From Virgibacillus chiguensis (GTDB taxonomy: Bacteria; Bacillota; Bacilli; Bacillales; Amphibacillaceae): a stretch of 34,627 nt of DNA. The stretch lies in NCBI RefSeq assembly GCF_900129865.1, contig NZ_FQXD01000025.1, positions 1 through 34,627 of the forward strand, read 5' to 3'. The first letter of the stretch is position 1. The number at the start of each line of letters is the position of its first letter. Below are positions 16,361 to 24,871 of the stretch, one piece after another. The notes under the pieces are model-generated. The model was given only the letters and a program-made list of their open reading frames with translations, made no database searches and had not been told where the DNA came from. The position numbers and the translations under genes are program-made.

Positions 16361-16621
16361 ATGGAAATGAGTGTGGTTACAATGGAAAAAGAAACTCGGA
16401 AAGTGAGCAAGTTGGGAAATAGTTTAGGAGTTGGAATTCCAAAATCAATGGTTGATGCTTTAAATATTCGTCGTGGTGATGAACTAGAATTTGAAGTGAA
16501 AGAAAACGCTCTTGTGATTAAACGAAAAGAGAAGTTAGAAGATCAATTAGAACCAGAATTCCTTCGTATGATACAAGAAACTATGGAAGAACATGATGAA
16601 TTGTTTAAGAGGCTAAAATAG
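16361..16621 (+). CDS. AbrB/MazE-type antitoxin
   Basis: 86 residues. The SpoVT/AbrB swapped-hairpin DNA-binding domain is visible at about 12-55 (RKVSKLGNSLGVGIPKSMVDALNIRRGDELEFEVKENALVIKRK). An acidic, helical tail (EDQLEPEFLRMIQETMEEHDELFKRL) presumably wraps the toxin. Such antitoxins neutralise the partner and repress their own promoter. The start is uncertain: ATG at 16361 or 16382 (MEKETRKVSK), neither with a good Shine-Dalgarno. Five bases separate it from the Doc-like toxin. The pairing of an AbrB-type antitoxin with a Doc toxin, rather than Phd with Doc, is known in Firmicutes. Confidence 0.88.
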   Translation: MEMSVVTMEKETRKVSKLGNSLGVGIPKSMVDALNIRRGDELEFEVKENALVIKRKEKLEDQLEPEFLRMIQETMEEHDELFKRLK

Positions 16622-16626
16622 TTCCT

Positions 16627-17025
16627 ATGCGTATACATTATTTAACCGTAAAAGAAGTTACAATCATACACTTCCTTATCATGAGAAAGTACGGAGATGG
16701 GGAACAAGCAGGAATTAAAGAGCAAGGATATTTAGAATCGGCAGTATATCGCCCACAGCAAACCTTATTTAAAGAAGATGCCTATCCAACTCTATTTGGA
16801 AAAGCTGCGGCATTTTTTGAATCATTAGCGCGTAATCATACATTTTTTAACGGAAATAAGCGTACAGCATTTGCTTCGTTAGATGTGTTTTTGAAAAAGA
16901 ATCATAAAAAAATTATTTCAGATACAAATGAGAATGAAGTTTTCACTGTGCTTGTAGCAGAAGGAAAATTTAAATTTGAAGACATCGTTCATTGGTTAGA
17001 AACTCATACCATCCCTTTAAAATAA
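16627..17025 (+). CDS. doc: Doc (death-on-curing) family Fic-fold toxin
   Basis: 132 residues. The Fic-fold signature is HTFFNGNKRT at 71-80 (Doc consensus HxFx(N/D)GNKR), preceded by GIKEQGYLESAVYRPQQTLF and GKAAAFFESLARN as in phage P1 Doc. Doc phosphorylates elongation factor EF-Tu and stops translation (family knowledge). The catalytic His and the GNKR phosphate loop are intact, so it may be active. It lacks its own strong ribosome binding site and is probably translated from the antitoxin message. An IS3 remnant upstream suggests a mobile or plasmid origin. Confidence 0.92.
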   Translation: MRIHYLTVKEVTIIHFLIMRKYGDGEQAGIKEQGYLESAVYRPQQTLFKEDAYPTLFGKAAAFFESLARNHTFFNGNKRTAFASLDVFLKKNHKKIISDTNENEVFTVLVAEGKFKFEDIVHWLETHTIPLK

Positions 17026-17065
17026 AACAACAAAAGCAACAAATTTAATGCTTTCTTAATCTGGT

Positions 17066-17108
17066 AAAAAATGGTTCCAATCCTCAAAGGCAACAATGAT
17101 TGGAACCA
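17066..17108 (-). terminator. Terminator of the yhcR-like gene
   Basis: TGGTTCCAATC (plus-strand 17072-17082) / GATTGGAACCA (17098-17108) form a perfect 11-bp stem. In the leftward RNA it is followed by six U (plus-strand A run 17066-17071). It ends the large nuclease message and may also stop the convergent doc transcript. Confidence 0.85.
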
Positions 17109-17158
17109 CTCTTCATAAATTTCATCTATTTACATCTCTAACCCTTTCTCCAAAACAG

Positions 17159-20100
17159 TCAACTTGCTTTGTTTGCTATATATCGTTTTCTTAGATACAA
17201 CGCTACACCGCCACCCAAAAGCGCTAATCCAATGAATATCAGATTATAAAGATTAGTTGCTGTGTTTGGTAATTTACTTCCATCATCATGTTGACTTCCT
17301 GCTGTTCCTAATGCAGTATGTTTCGTACCTCCTGTCAACGTGCCATTACCGTTGTCACTCATCGAGCTGTTGCCGTCATTATCTCCATTATCATCATAGT
17401 TATCTTTCCCTAGCGTGTTCCCACCATCATGCTTCTCTTGCTTCTTGGCGTTGTTACCGTCATTTCCAACATCAACATTTGTTCCATCACCGTTATCGCC
17501 ATTGTCTGTTCCTGGATTTTTTGTCGGTTCTTCTTCATCTTTTGCAACGGAAATTCTTCCTTCCGCTGCATATAAAAACGGGTCATCCTCTGTGGAGTTT
17601 AAACTTTTAACAAATTCAACTGTTGCATCAAGATCAGTCGGACCCATGACAGGTTTTTTGCCAAGGTCACTAATCGGACGATATTTCGACCCTTTTGAAG
17701 TTCCCATAAAATTATTCACCGTTAAAGTAAACGTTTTGTCTTCCTCAATTGGCGTTCCATCTGGATGCGTAACATTTACTACTTTGCTCGCCTCGGGGTC
17801 CCACGTATAATGAAAACCGCTAATGCTATAATCCGGTCCGTATTCTTTCGACAGTTGCGCATTAATAATTGGCACTAAATCTTTTCCTTTAATTTCAAAT
17901 TTCATTAGTGTATTACCGAATGGCTGAATATTGTACAAGTCTCCCCACGTTACTTTTCCGGCTAATAAATCGTCGCGAATGCCGCCACCATTCATCATTG
18001 CAAAATCACTATTCATAACCGACTTCATTCCATCTGCTAGCAGATTCCCCAACCCGTGATCACCATCATTGCTGTAATCACCCGTTAAATCTGTTGCATT
18101 ATAGCCAATCACTTCATTCATCATCGGCGCAATTTGATGTTCATATTTGGTTAAAATTTTATTGACATTCGGATCCGCTTTGTAATCGCTTTGCTTTACA
18201 AATACTACTTCTGCATCTTTTTTCACAATATCACCAGTCGTGCGATCAATTTCCACATCTATATCAGCAAATGCTTTTCCATATTCGGAAGCTTGAACAA
18301 TAAGCTTATTATCCACGACACCATCTACAACTTGGTGATTATGCGCAGCAAAGATAATATCCACAGCATCATTTACTTCTCTTGCTAGATTAGCAGCTTC
18401 ACCAGTTGCCCCGTCACCTGCTTGATCAGCTGGAATATGTGCTAATACGGCAATTGCTTCGACACCTTGCTGCTGTAATGCAGCTACTGCTTCATTGACA
18501 GCCGCCACTTCATCCGTAAATTGGATATCAGCAATTCCATCAGGCATGACCATACTAGCTGATGCTTGTGTGTTCACACCGATAAAACCGATTTTTTCTC
18601 CATCCACTTCTTCCATATGAAATGGTGGTAAAATCGTCTCGCCGCTCTCCTTATCCACACAATTTGCACAAAGCTGTGGGAAATTCATTCCATCATAGCC
18701 TTCTGTACCTTTCCCTTCTGGGTGTTCGCCACCGTTTACCATGCGCATAAATTCTTTCGTACCTTCGTCAAACTCATGATTTCCAACTGTACCGACATTA
18801 AAGCCAATTTCTTCTAAAATTTCCACCGTTGGCTCATCTTGTAATAGTCCTGAAACAGGTGAACTACCACCAATCATGTCACCAGCATGTACTATGAAGG
18901 TATTTGGATTATCCTGCTCTCTTTCCTTTAAAGCTGATGCCACAAAATCCATGCGTCCATACGTATCAAAAACACCGTCTCCATCAGGATCTAAATTATA
19001 TTGTTGATCAATTTTCCCATGTAGATCATTCATGCTTAAAAATTGTACAAGCAGATTATCTTCGGATGGTTTTCCTGTATTAATAGGTTGATACCCATAA
19101 GATTCTGCTTCTTCCGGACTGGAGAAGAACACACGCTTTTCTACCGGCACATCTTCCCAATCATCTGGTACTACATATTCTTTTGTAGCTGAATTACCGA
19201 CATAACGTAAAAAGCCTTTTTGATCATCATTTGCGCGGAAAGCAAACGGTAATTCCAATAATGGATTGGCTTCATCCCAAATACCTAAGCCTTGATCTTT
19301 TGCTTCTTTCACCGCTTGTTGATATTTTGGATATGCTTTTTCATCCATTGGTGCAATAAAGTAAGAGACAGCATAGCCATCACGAACCATTTCCAAGTTT
19401 ACATTTTCCCCATCAGCAGTAATGACTTCTGCAAGGAGACGACCGTAATCATCTGTCGGCTGTTCTCCGACTTTGACGGTAATTTTGTCACCAGGTTGAA
19501 TATAGGTTTGAATATGCTTTGTCGCTTCATCACCATGATATTTTTGATTTTCATTTATTTCCTGACGTTCTGGAGCTTTATTTTTTGCTGCATAGGTCTC
19601 TGGCGTATCCATATTAACAAACCGAACACGGTCACTACCGAAGACAGGATCAGCAATGCGGATCGTATCGCCATCTGTAATTTTTTCCACCGTTGTTTCA
19701 TATTCTCCAGCTGCTGAAGGTGGCTCGGGCTGTTGCTGCGCTACTTGTACATCAGCTTGCTCCGTTGGAAGAATCTGATAATCGTTGTATTGACTAACAA
19801 TTCCCGTAACATCATACCACTGTTTCTCAGCAACTTGACGAATATCTATCGCATTTTCCATGATTCGTAATAACATCGCATTATAGTCTTGATCAATAAA
19901 TGACACATTATAGCCGCCACCCGCTGGAGAGCTAGGAATGGAAGGAATATATCCATTGACACGTACGAGCTCGCCTTCATAGGATTCGGCTACCTCTTTA
20001 TTTTGCAAATCTTCCAACGTTATATGCTGTACTTCTGGTAAAGCTTGTCCTTGTTCAAGTACTTCAATCGAAGCTGGAACAACTTCCTTTAGCCCCTTAT

Positions 20101-20956
20101 AGGAGGCTGTAGTTCCGATTACCTTCACACGATCTCCTTTTTGTACCTCAGGTAAGTCTCCTTGTTCAAAGTTAAACAAATTAACCCCAGCGGTTTCATC
20201 CTGCATGTATGTACTAAACTGGTTGCCATTGCTCAATGCTTCGGAATTAGCTGTCACAATCCCTTCCACAACAACTTCGGAACCATTCGCTAACTGTCTT
20301 GCTTCCGCAATCGTGCTCACTTCTGGCTCTGGATCAGGGTCTGGGTTCGTTGGTTCACCTGGATCTTGTTCGCTTTCCCCGTCCATCGTATGGCTTCCTA
20401 AATAAGTAAATATATCTTTCCCATAATCCGTCCATTGGTCTATACGAAAAGTAGCAGTTGGTGAGGACACATTAGCATTTCTGACGAACGTCTTGTCTTT
20501 AGCAAAATCAGAATCATCCCCTATTTCACCAAAAACATCAATGATTTCGCCATTCTTTTCCAACGCAATCGCGTCGTTTCCATTAAAGTTAACCACTGCT
20601 GATGTAAGATCCGTTACTTGTTGAACAGCAGCATCTGCATCTCTATGCGAGAGTACGAACACATCGCCATTTTTAAGTATCCCTTTTAAGGTTTCCGTAT
20701 TTGTAGGTTCTGTTTTGCCATTACTGTACAAATTCAACTGATAGTTTGATAGATTCATATCAGTACCTGTACCATTATAAATTTCAATGGCTTTATTAAA
20801 AGAACTGCCTTCCACATACTCGGATATAAACAAATCTTCTGCTTCCACATCGCCTTTATCTGCTGCAATCGCAGTCGATGTTGGAACTAGGTTTGAAAAT
20901 ATCAAAGCAATAATGAATACCATGTAACATAATTTCTTTCGTAATTGGTTTCCCAT
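17159..20956 (-). CDS. yhcR: Cell-wall-anchored nuclease/5'-nucleotidase (YhcR-like)
   Basis: 1265 residues, modular and secreted. Order: signal peptide 1-32; lamin-tail domain about 40-190 (LFISEYVEGSSFNKAIEIYNG); acidic Pro linker; OB-fold region about 215-405; staphylococcal-nuclease domain about 417-560 (KITDGDTIR, RFVNMDTPET, DDYGRLLAEV carry the active-site Asp, Arg and Glu); metallophosphatase about 635-900 (SMNDLHGKID, HAGDMIGG, GNHEFD); 5'-nucleotidase C-terminal domain to about 1140; Asp/Asn/Gly-rich stalk; LPNTA at about 1229, hydrophobic helix and basic tail. This is the layout of B. subtilis YhcR, a Ca2+-dependent sugar-non-specific nuclease anchored by sortase YhcS (family knowledge). 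It likely degrades external DNA/RNA and dephosphorylates nucleotides. The ATG at 20956 has GGAGG six bases upstream; an ATG 12 codons earlier does not. No sortase gene is in the window. Confidence 0.95.
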   Translation of the reverse strand: MGNQLRKKLCYMVFIIALIFSNLVPTSTAIAADKGDVEAEDLFISEYVEGSSFNKAIEIYNGTGTDMNLSNYQLNLYSNGKTEPTNTETLKGILKNGDVFVLSHRDADAAVQQVTDLTSAVVNFNGNDAIALEKNGEIIDVFGEIGDDSDFAKDKTFVRNANVSSPTATFRIDQWTDYGKDIFTYLGSHTMDGESEQDPGEPTNPDPDPEPEVSTIAEARQLANGSEVVVEGIVTANSEALSNGNQFSTYMQDETAGVNLFNFEQGDLPEVQKGDRVKVIGTTASYKGLKEVVPASIEVLEQGQALPEVQHITLEDLQNKEVAESYEGELVRVNGYIPSIPSSPAGGGYNVSFIDQDYNAMLLRIMENAIDIRQVAEKQWYDVTGIVSQYNDYQILPTEQADVQVAQQQPEPPSAAGEYETTVEKITDGDTIRIADPVFGSDRVRFVNMDTPETYAAKNKAPERQEINENQKYHGDEATKHIQTYIQPGDKITVKVGEQPTDDYGRLLAEVITADGENVNLEMVRDGYAVSYFIAPMDEKAYPKYQQAVKEAKDQGLGIWDEANPLLELPFAFRANDDQKGFLRYVGNSATKEYVVPDDWEDVPVEKRVFFSSPEEAESYGYQPINTGKPSEDNLLVQFLSMNDLHGKIDQQYNLDPDGDGVFDTYGRMDFVASALKEREQDNPNTFIVHAGDMIGGSSPVSGLLQDEPTVEILEEIGFNVGTVGNHEFDEGTKEFMRMVNGGEHPEGKGTEGYDGMNFPQLCANCVDKESGETILPPFHMEEVDGEKIGFIGVNTQASASMVMPDGIADIQFTDEVAAVNEAVAALQQQGVEAIAVLAHIPADQAGDGATGEAANLAREVNDAVDIIFAAHNHQVVDGVVDNKLIVQASEYGKAFADIDVEIDRTTGDIVKKDAEVVFVKQSDYKADPNVNKILTKYEHQIAPMMNEVIGYNATDLTGDYSNDGDHGLGNLLADGMKSVMNSDFAMMNGGGIRDDLLAGKVTWGDLYNIQPFGNTLMKFEIKGKDLVPIINAQLSKEYGPDYSISGFHYTWDPEASKVVNVTHPDGTPIEEDKTFTLTVNNFMGTSKGSKYRPISDLGKKPVMGPTDLDATVEFVKSLNSTEDDPFLYAAEGRISVAKDEEEPTKNPGTDNGDNGDGTNVDVGNDGNNAKKQEKHDGGNTLGKDNYDDNGDNDGNSSMSDNGNGTLTGGTKHTALGTAGSQHDDGSKLPNTATNLYNLIFIGLALLGGGVALYLRKRYIANKAS

Positions 20957-21102
20957 ACATACCCTCCATTTTAGTAGATGATGATAACACATCCATACTA
21001 TGACATAGAGGAAGCGAATATGCTATAAAATTTTGCTTAATTTTTTGTAAATTTAACGAAATATAATGTAAAAAGCAATAGACAATATTCTTTCTGCTTG
21101 TT

Positions 21103-21945
21103 TTATTTATACAGGGTGATAATAATGCCATTTACATTATCACCAGAAATCGTATAGTTATAACCTTTTGGTATCTTTACCTTTTTCGCTTTGGAAACTG
21201 CATAATAACGAATATTATACTCTTTTCCATCCACTGTCGCAGAAATTTGTTCCTTTTCTCTTAAGTAAGCTAAATATTCCTCTAAAACAAAGTTTTTATC
21301 TTGCATAATGACACTATGCGGTTTTCCGACATAACGTATATGCCATGGCTCATATTGGATGCCAGTAACGTCCGTTTTCGCTTGCGGATAGCGTAACACA
21401 AAACCATACTGCCATGCATTTTCCGCAATCCATTTTCCTTCTGCCGCTTCTGCCATCGTTCCTTCTGATGAACCTACATCCAGTGCTAAGCCTAGTTGAT
21501 GTTCGCTGTAACCCCCTGGCAATGCATAATCTCTTCCCTTTTCTTGATACAATTTTGTTTGTTCTTCAAATGAACGATAGCCACTGCTAATTAAAAAATT
21601 ATTTACGCCATCTTTTTTTGCGCCTTCTATCATTTCATTAAAATATGCAGTAATTTCTTTGGACAACGCTATATCTGTCGTAAGTAAACCATAATCACCT
21701 GTTAATTCTTGATTTTTATATAGGTTTTTAATGTCCGTTTTGGCACTCTCTTTTATCCCATACTCCTCGTTCACCAATAATAATTCTCCTTGGTGAACAT
21801 CTGCTACATCTATTTTTAACGGGTTTTCATCTTCTACTTCTATTGGATCATGGTAGATAACTGAACTATTATTTCTATCAAACCATAAAATAGCAAGAAT
21901 AATAGCTATCATAATGATAAACAAAAACTTTGTGCTTTTCTTCAT
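21103..21945 (-). CDS. vanY: VanY-like D-alanyl-D-alanine carboxypeptidase (peptidase M15)
   Basis: 280 residues. An N-terminal signal anchor (7-22) puts the enzyme outside the membrane. The M15B/VanY motifs are intact: SSGYRSFEEQ, zinc ligands H149 and D156 in SEHQLGLALD, catalytic E199 and ligand H202 in EPWHIRYVG. It trims the terminal residue from peptidoglycan stem peptides, and D,D- or L,D-specificity (LdcB/YodJ type) cannot be separated by eye. A C-terminal 45-residue beta domain (VDGKEYNIRYYAV...YNYTISGDNVNG) follows. GGGAGG precedes the ATG. It lies 97 bases after the sensor kinase gene, on the same strand, with phased repeats in the gap that the response regulator could bind. Confidence 0.9.
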   Translation of the reverse strand: MKKSTKFLFIIMIAIILAILWFDRNNSSVIYHDPIEVEDENPLKIDVADVHQGELLLVNEEYGIKESAKTDIKNLYKNQELTGDYGLLTTDIALSKEITAYFNEMIEGAKKDGVNNFLISSGYRSFEEQTKLYQEKGRDYALPGGYSEHQLGLALDVGSSEGTMAEAAEGKWIAENAWQYGFVLRYPQAKTDVTGIQYEPWHIRYVGKPHSVIMQDKNFVLEEYLAYLREKEQISATVDGKEYNIRYYAVSKAKKVKIPKGYNYTISGDNVNGIIITLYK

Positions 21946-21985
21946 TTTAATTTCCTCCCTTGCTTTTTAAGCATAGAAAGGAAAA

Positions 21986-22025
21986 CTTAAATATTTGTGA
22001 GGTTAAACCTTAAATTTTTCTTAAA
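21986..22025 (-). promoter_or_regulatory. Phased TTTAAG direct repeats before vanY
   Basis: On the coding strand TTTAAG occurs at plus-strand 22020-22025, 22009-22014 and 21986-21991, with start-to-start spacings of 11 and 23 bases (one and about two helical turns). OmpR/PhoB-type regulators bind such repeats, so they are candidate sites for the VanR-like regulator, giving vanY its own inducible promoter. Confidence 0.5.
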
Positions 22026-22042
22026 CTTATTTATAAATCATT

Positions 22043-23134
22043 TCACTGTTTCGGAAGGCGAACTTTAAATACTGTTCGAATGACGGTACTATCAACATCA
22101 ATACTTCCGCCATGTTGTTCAACAATGTTTTTCGCAATAAATAATCCTAGCCCTGTACTATCAGCCTTGTAAGACCTTGCTTGATCTTGCTTAAAAAACA
22201 TTTCAAAAAGATGTGGCAATACATCTTCAGGAATACGATCCCCGTAATTGGTAACGTGCACCATGATGTTTCTCTTATCTTCATAAGCTACAACATCTAT
22301 AAATTCGCCATCTGCGCCATAACGAATAGCATTTGTAAACAGATTTTCAAACACTCTGGCGAGTTTCTCACCATCTGCTGTCATCATTAAATTTGGTTGC
22401 ATATCCAATCGTGTCTGCACGTGGTTCTTTTCAAACATTGGATAAAATTCTTCGTTCAACTGTTGAATTAGTCCGCTAAGATTAATTTTTGTTTTATTTA
22501 ATTGTAGCATGCCATAATTCATCTTCGTTATATCGAATAACTCATTAATTAGCCCTTCCAAACGCTGTGATTTCTTAAAAGCAATGGACAAATAATGCCT
22601 TTTTTGTGCATCTGTTACATGCTCATCCGTGAGCACCAAATCCAAATACCCAAGAACAGATGTTAACGGCGTGCGTAAATCATGGGCTAAATTGACAACT
22701 AACTGATCCTTACTACTTTCAGCAAAATCACCACGTTCAACAGCTTCCTGCAACTTTTTAGTTGCAGCATTAATGTCTGTAGCAATTTGATGAAATTCAT
22801 CATTCGTGTTAATTTGTACATGGTGAGTAAAATTACCGTTCGCAAGTTCATGAATTCCATGGGATATTTCTTTAAAATAAAGCGAATACCGCTTCGTTAG
22901 CAAAAAGAAAAACATAATCGAAAGCGGGATAAATAACAAAAGAAAAAAATTAAAGTCACCTATTGTCCTTATTACACTACGAATACTTGCTAATGGATCG
23001 CCTACAAATACGTAGTTGTGATAGTAAAAACGCGCTCCTAGAAAGAGAAGCAATGTTGTTAGACCTGCAAACAACATACTTATTCCAACCAACAAGACCA
23101 TCTTAAAGCGGAAGTTTTTCATCTTTTTATCCAT
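22043..23134 (-). CDS. vanS: VanS-like membrane sensor histidine kinase
   Basis: 363 residues. Two transmembrane helices (about 11-34 and 60-80) flank a short external loop of about 25 residues. A HAMP linker follows (about 80-135), then the H box NLAHDLRTPLTSVLGYL with phospho-acceptor H151, N box ENLFTNAIRYG, and G box STGLGLFIAKNIVEQHGGSI. The small external loop suggests sensing within the membrane or of cell-wall intermediates, as in VanS and BceS-like kinases. The start codon overlaps the last eight bases of the regulator gene, so translation is coupled. It is called VanS-like by domain layout and the adjoining VanY gene. The signal it senses is not known. Confidence 0.9.
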   Translation of the reverse strand: MDKKMKNFRFKMVLLVGISMLFAGLTTLLLFLGARFYYHNYVFVGDPLASIRSVIRTIGDFNFFLLLFIPLSIMFFFLLTKRYSLYFKEISHGIHELANGNFTHHVQINTNDEFHQIATDINAATKKLQEAVERGDFAESSKDQLVVNLAHDLRTPLTSVLGYLDLVLTDEHVTDAQKRHYLSIAFKKSQRLEGLINELFDITKMNYGMLQLNKTKINLSGLIQQLNEEFYPMFEKNHVQTRLDMQPNLMMTADGEKLARVFENLFTNAIRYGADGEFIDVVAYEDKRNIMVHVTNYGDRIPEDVLPHLFEMFFKQDQARSYKADSTGLGLFIAKNIVEQHGGSIDVDSTVIRTVFKVRLPKQ

Positions 23135-23822
23135 GAAAGCTGTACCCCACTCCCCAGACGGTTTTAATCCGCTTATCCTTACGCTCGTCTTCCTTCAGCT
23201 TTTTTCTTAACGTTCGTATGTGTACCATGACCGTATTTGCACCTTCAAAGTACAAATCATCCCATACTTGTTGAAAGATCGTTTCCACATCAAATACTTT
23301 TTTTGGATGGCTAGCCAGTAGAAATAAAATATCGAATTCTTTCCGCGTTAAGTCAACTTCTTTATCATACAAAGTTACCATTCGCTTATCTTTATCGATA
23401 CATAGCTCACCGTATTCTAAGACGTTGTTTCTTTCTTCTTTTGCGCCATTCAACACGGTATATCGCCTTAATTGCGCCTTTACTCGAGCAACTAATTCCA
23501 TTGGTGTAAATGGTTTTGTCATATAATCATCTGCACCAATAACAAGCCCCTTCACTTTATCAAAATCAGACGTTTTTGCGCTGACAAAAATAATCGGCAT
23601 TTGGTAACTCTCTCGTATCTTTTGCGTTACTTCATATCCATTCATATTCGGCATCATGATATCTAAAATCACTAAGTGAATAACCTGTTTTTGTATCATA
23701 TGTATGGCTTCAACACCATCTGCTACCGTAATCACATTATATCCTTCTTTTTTCAAATGAATAGAAATTAAATCAGCTATTTCCTTCTCATCATCTGCAA
23801 CTAGTATCGTTGTTTGTGACAT
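23127..23822 (-). CDS. vanR: VanR-like OmpR-family response regulator
   Basis: 231 residues. The receiver domain (1-120) has acidic pocket DDE at 10-12, phospho-acceptor D54 in LVILDIMMP, a conserved Ser/Thr in IIFVSA and the Lys of DDYMTKPF. The winged-helix domain (about 130-231) contains LTRKEFDILFLLASHP and RTLRKKLKEDERKDKRIKTVWGVGYSF. A GTG at 23831 overlaps the GGAG ribosome binding site, so ATG at 23822 is chosen. It heads the regulator-kinase-vanY group. A palindrome GTATGATCATAC (23849-23860) lies just upstream and could be an autoregulatory site. Confidence 0.92.
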   Translation of the reverse strand: MSQTTILVADDEKEIADLISIHLKKEGYNVITVADGVEAIHMIQKQVIHLVILDIMMPNMNGYEVTQKIRESYQMPIIFVSAKTSDFDKVKGLVIGADDYMTKPFTPMELVARVKAQLRRYTVLNGAKEERNNVLEYGELCIDKDKRMVTLYDKEVDLTRKEFDILFLLASHPKKVFDVETIFQQVWDDLYFEGANTVMVHIRTLRKKLKEDERKDKRIKTVWGVGYSFHG

Positions 23823-23877
23823 CTTCTTCACTCCAATAGTTTATCTCTGTATGATCATACAATACCAAAAATCGCAG

Positions 23878-23916
23878 AAATAAAACAGATCCAAAATACG
23901 TATCATTTCGGATCTG
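23878..23916 (-). terminator. Terminator of the dpp operon
   Basis: In the leftward RNA, CAGATCC (23916-23910) pairs with GGATCTG (23892-23886), with further A-T pairs inside the loop. TTTTATTT follows at once. It separates the dpp operon from the downstream two-component genes. Confidence 0.85.
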
Positions 23917-23927
23917 CTCATTCGGAT

Positions 23928-24860
23928 TTACGTTTTCATTTTAGGGTCTAACGCATCGCGTAACCCATCACCGATAAGGTTAAAGCCTAACACTACCAAC
24001 ATAATGGAAACACCGGGAAAAATTAATGTCCAAGGTGCAAGTTGAATGAAATCCCGCGACCCTGCCAACATTGCTCCCCATTCCGGAGTTGGTGGTTGCG
24101 CCCCTAATCCTAAGAATCCTAATGCCGCTGCGTCTAATATAGCTGTTCCAAACCCTAATGTAGCTTGTACAATAATTGGTGCAGCACTATTTGGTAAAAT
24201 ATGATGGAAAATAATGCGCCCACTCTTCATTCCTTGCGCTCTTGCAGCCATAATAAATTCCTCTTCTCGCAAACTAATTACTTTTGATCGAACAATTCTA
24301 CCAAAAATGGGTATGTTAATAATGGCAATAGCAATTAAGGCATTTTGCAAAGAAGCTCCTAAAATAGCCACGATGGCAATTGCTAATAAAATACTAGGGA
24401 AGGCTAATAATATATCAAATACGCGCGAAATAATTGTATCGACCCACCGTCCAAAATAGCCGGCAACCATACCTAATAACGTTCCAAACACAAGCGCTCC
24501 TGTAACAGCAAAAAAACCCACCTGTAACGAAACCCGAGCACCATAAGCAATCCGGGTGAATATATCTCTTCCAACATCATCCGTACCAAACCAATGCTCT
24601 TTTGACGGAGGTTGCAGACGGTTGCCCAATGCTTGTTCTTCATAAGAATACGATGTCAATAACGGCGCTACTAGCCCAAATAAAATAAAAAATAGTATAA
24701 TGGAAAAACCAACCATCGCAAAACGATTCTTTCTCAATTGCTTCATTGTATCTTTCCACGGGGACGTTTCTTCCATATCATCAGCTTCGAATTGCGGAGA
24801 AAGTGTAACAGGGTTGGTTAACGGTAGCTGATCTTGCTTTTTATCACTTTCTGGACCCAT
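23928..24860 (-). CDS. dppC: Dipeptide ABC transporter permease DppC
   Basis: 310 residues, an OppC/DppC-type inner permease subunit. An N-terminal cytoplasmic stretch of about 45 residues precedes the first helix (FAMVGFSIILFFILFGLVAPL). LQPPSKEHWFGTDDVGRDIFTRIAYGARVSL is the family signature, and EEEFIMAARAQGMKSGRIIFHHILPN is the EAA loop that contacts the ATPases. Five to six helices in all. It starts 11 bases after dppB and is the last gene of the operon before the terminator. Confidence 0.92.
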   Translation of the reverse strand: MGPESDKKQDQLPLTNPVTLSPQFEADDMEETSPWKDTMKQLRKNRFAMVGFSIILFFILFGLVAPLLTSYSYEEQALGNRLQPPSKEHWFGTDDVGRDIFTRIAYGARVSLQVGFFAVTGALVFGTLLGMVAGYFGRWVDTIISRVFDILLAFPSILLAIAIVAILGASLQNALIAIAIINIPIFGRIVRSKVISLREEEFIMAARAQGMKSGRIIFHHILPNSAAPIIVQATLGFGTAILDAAALGFLGLGAQPPTPEWGAMLAGSRDFIQLAPWTLIFPGVSIMLVVLGFNLIGDGLRDALDPKMKT

Positions 24861-24871
24861 TCCATCACCCC

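Noticed and set aside
21103-23831. A vancomycin resistance cluster
   Set aside because: There are no vanH, ligase or vanX genes. VanRS/VanY-like genes alone do not make D-Ala-D-Lac or D-Ala-D-Ser precursors.
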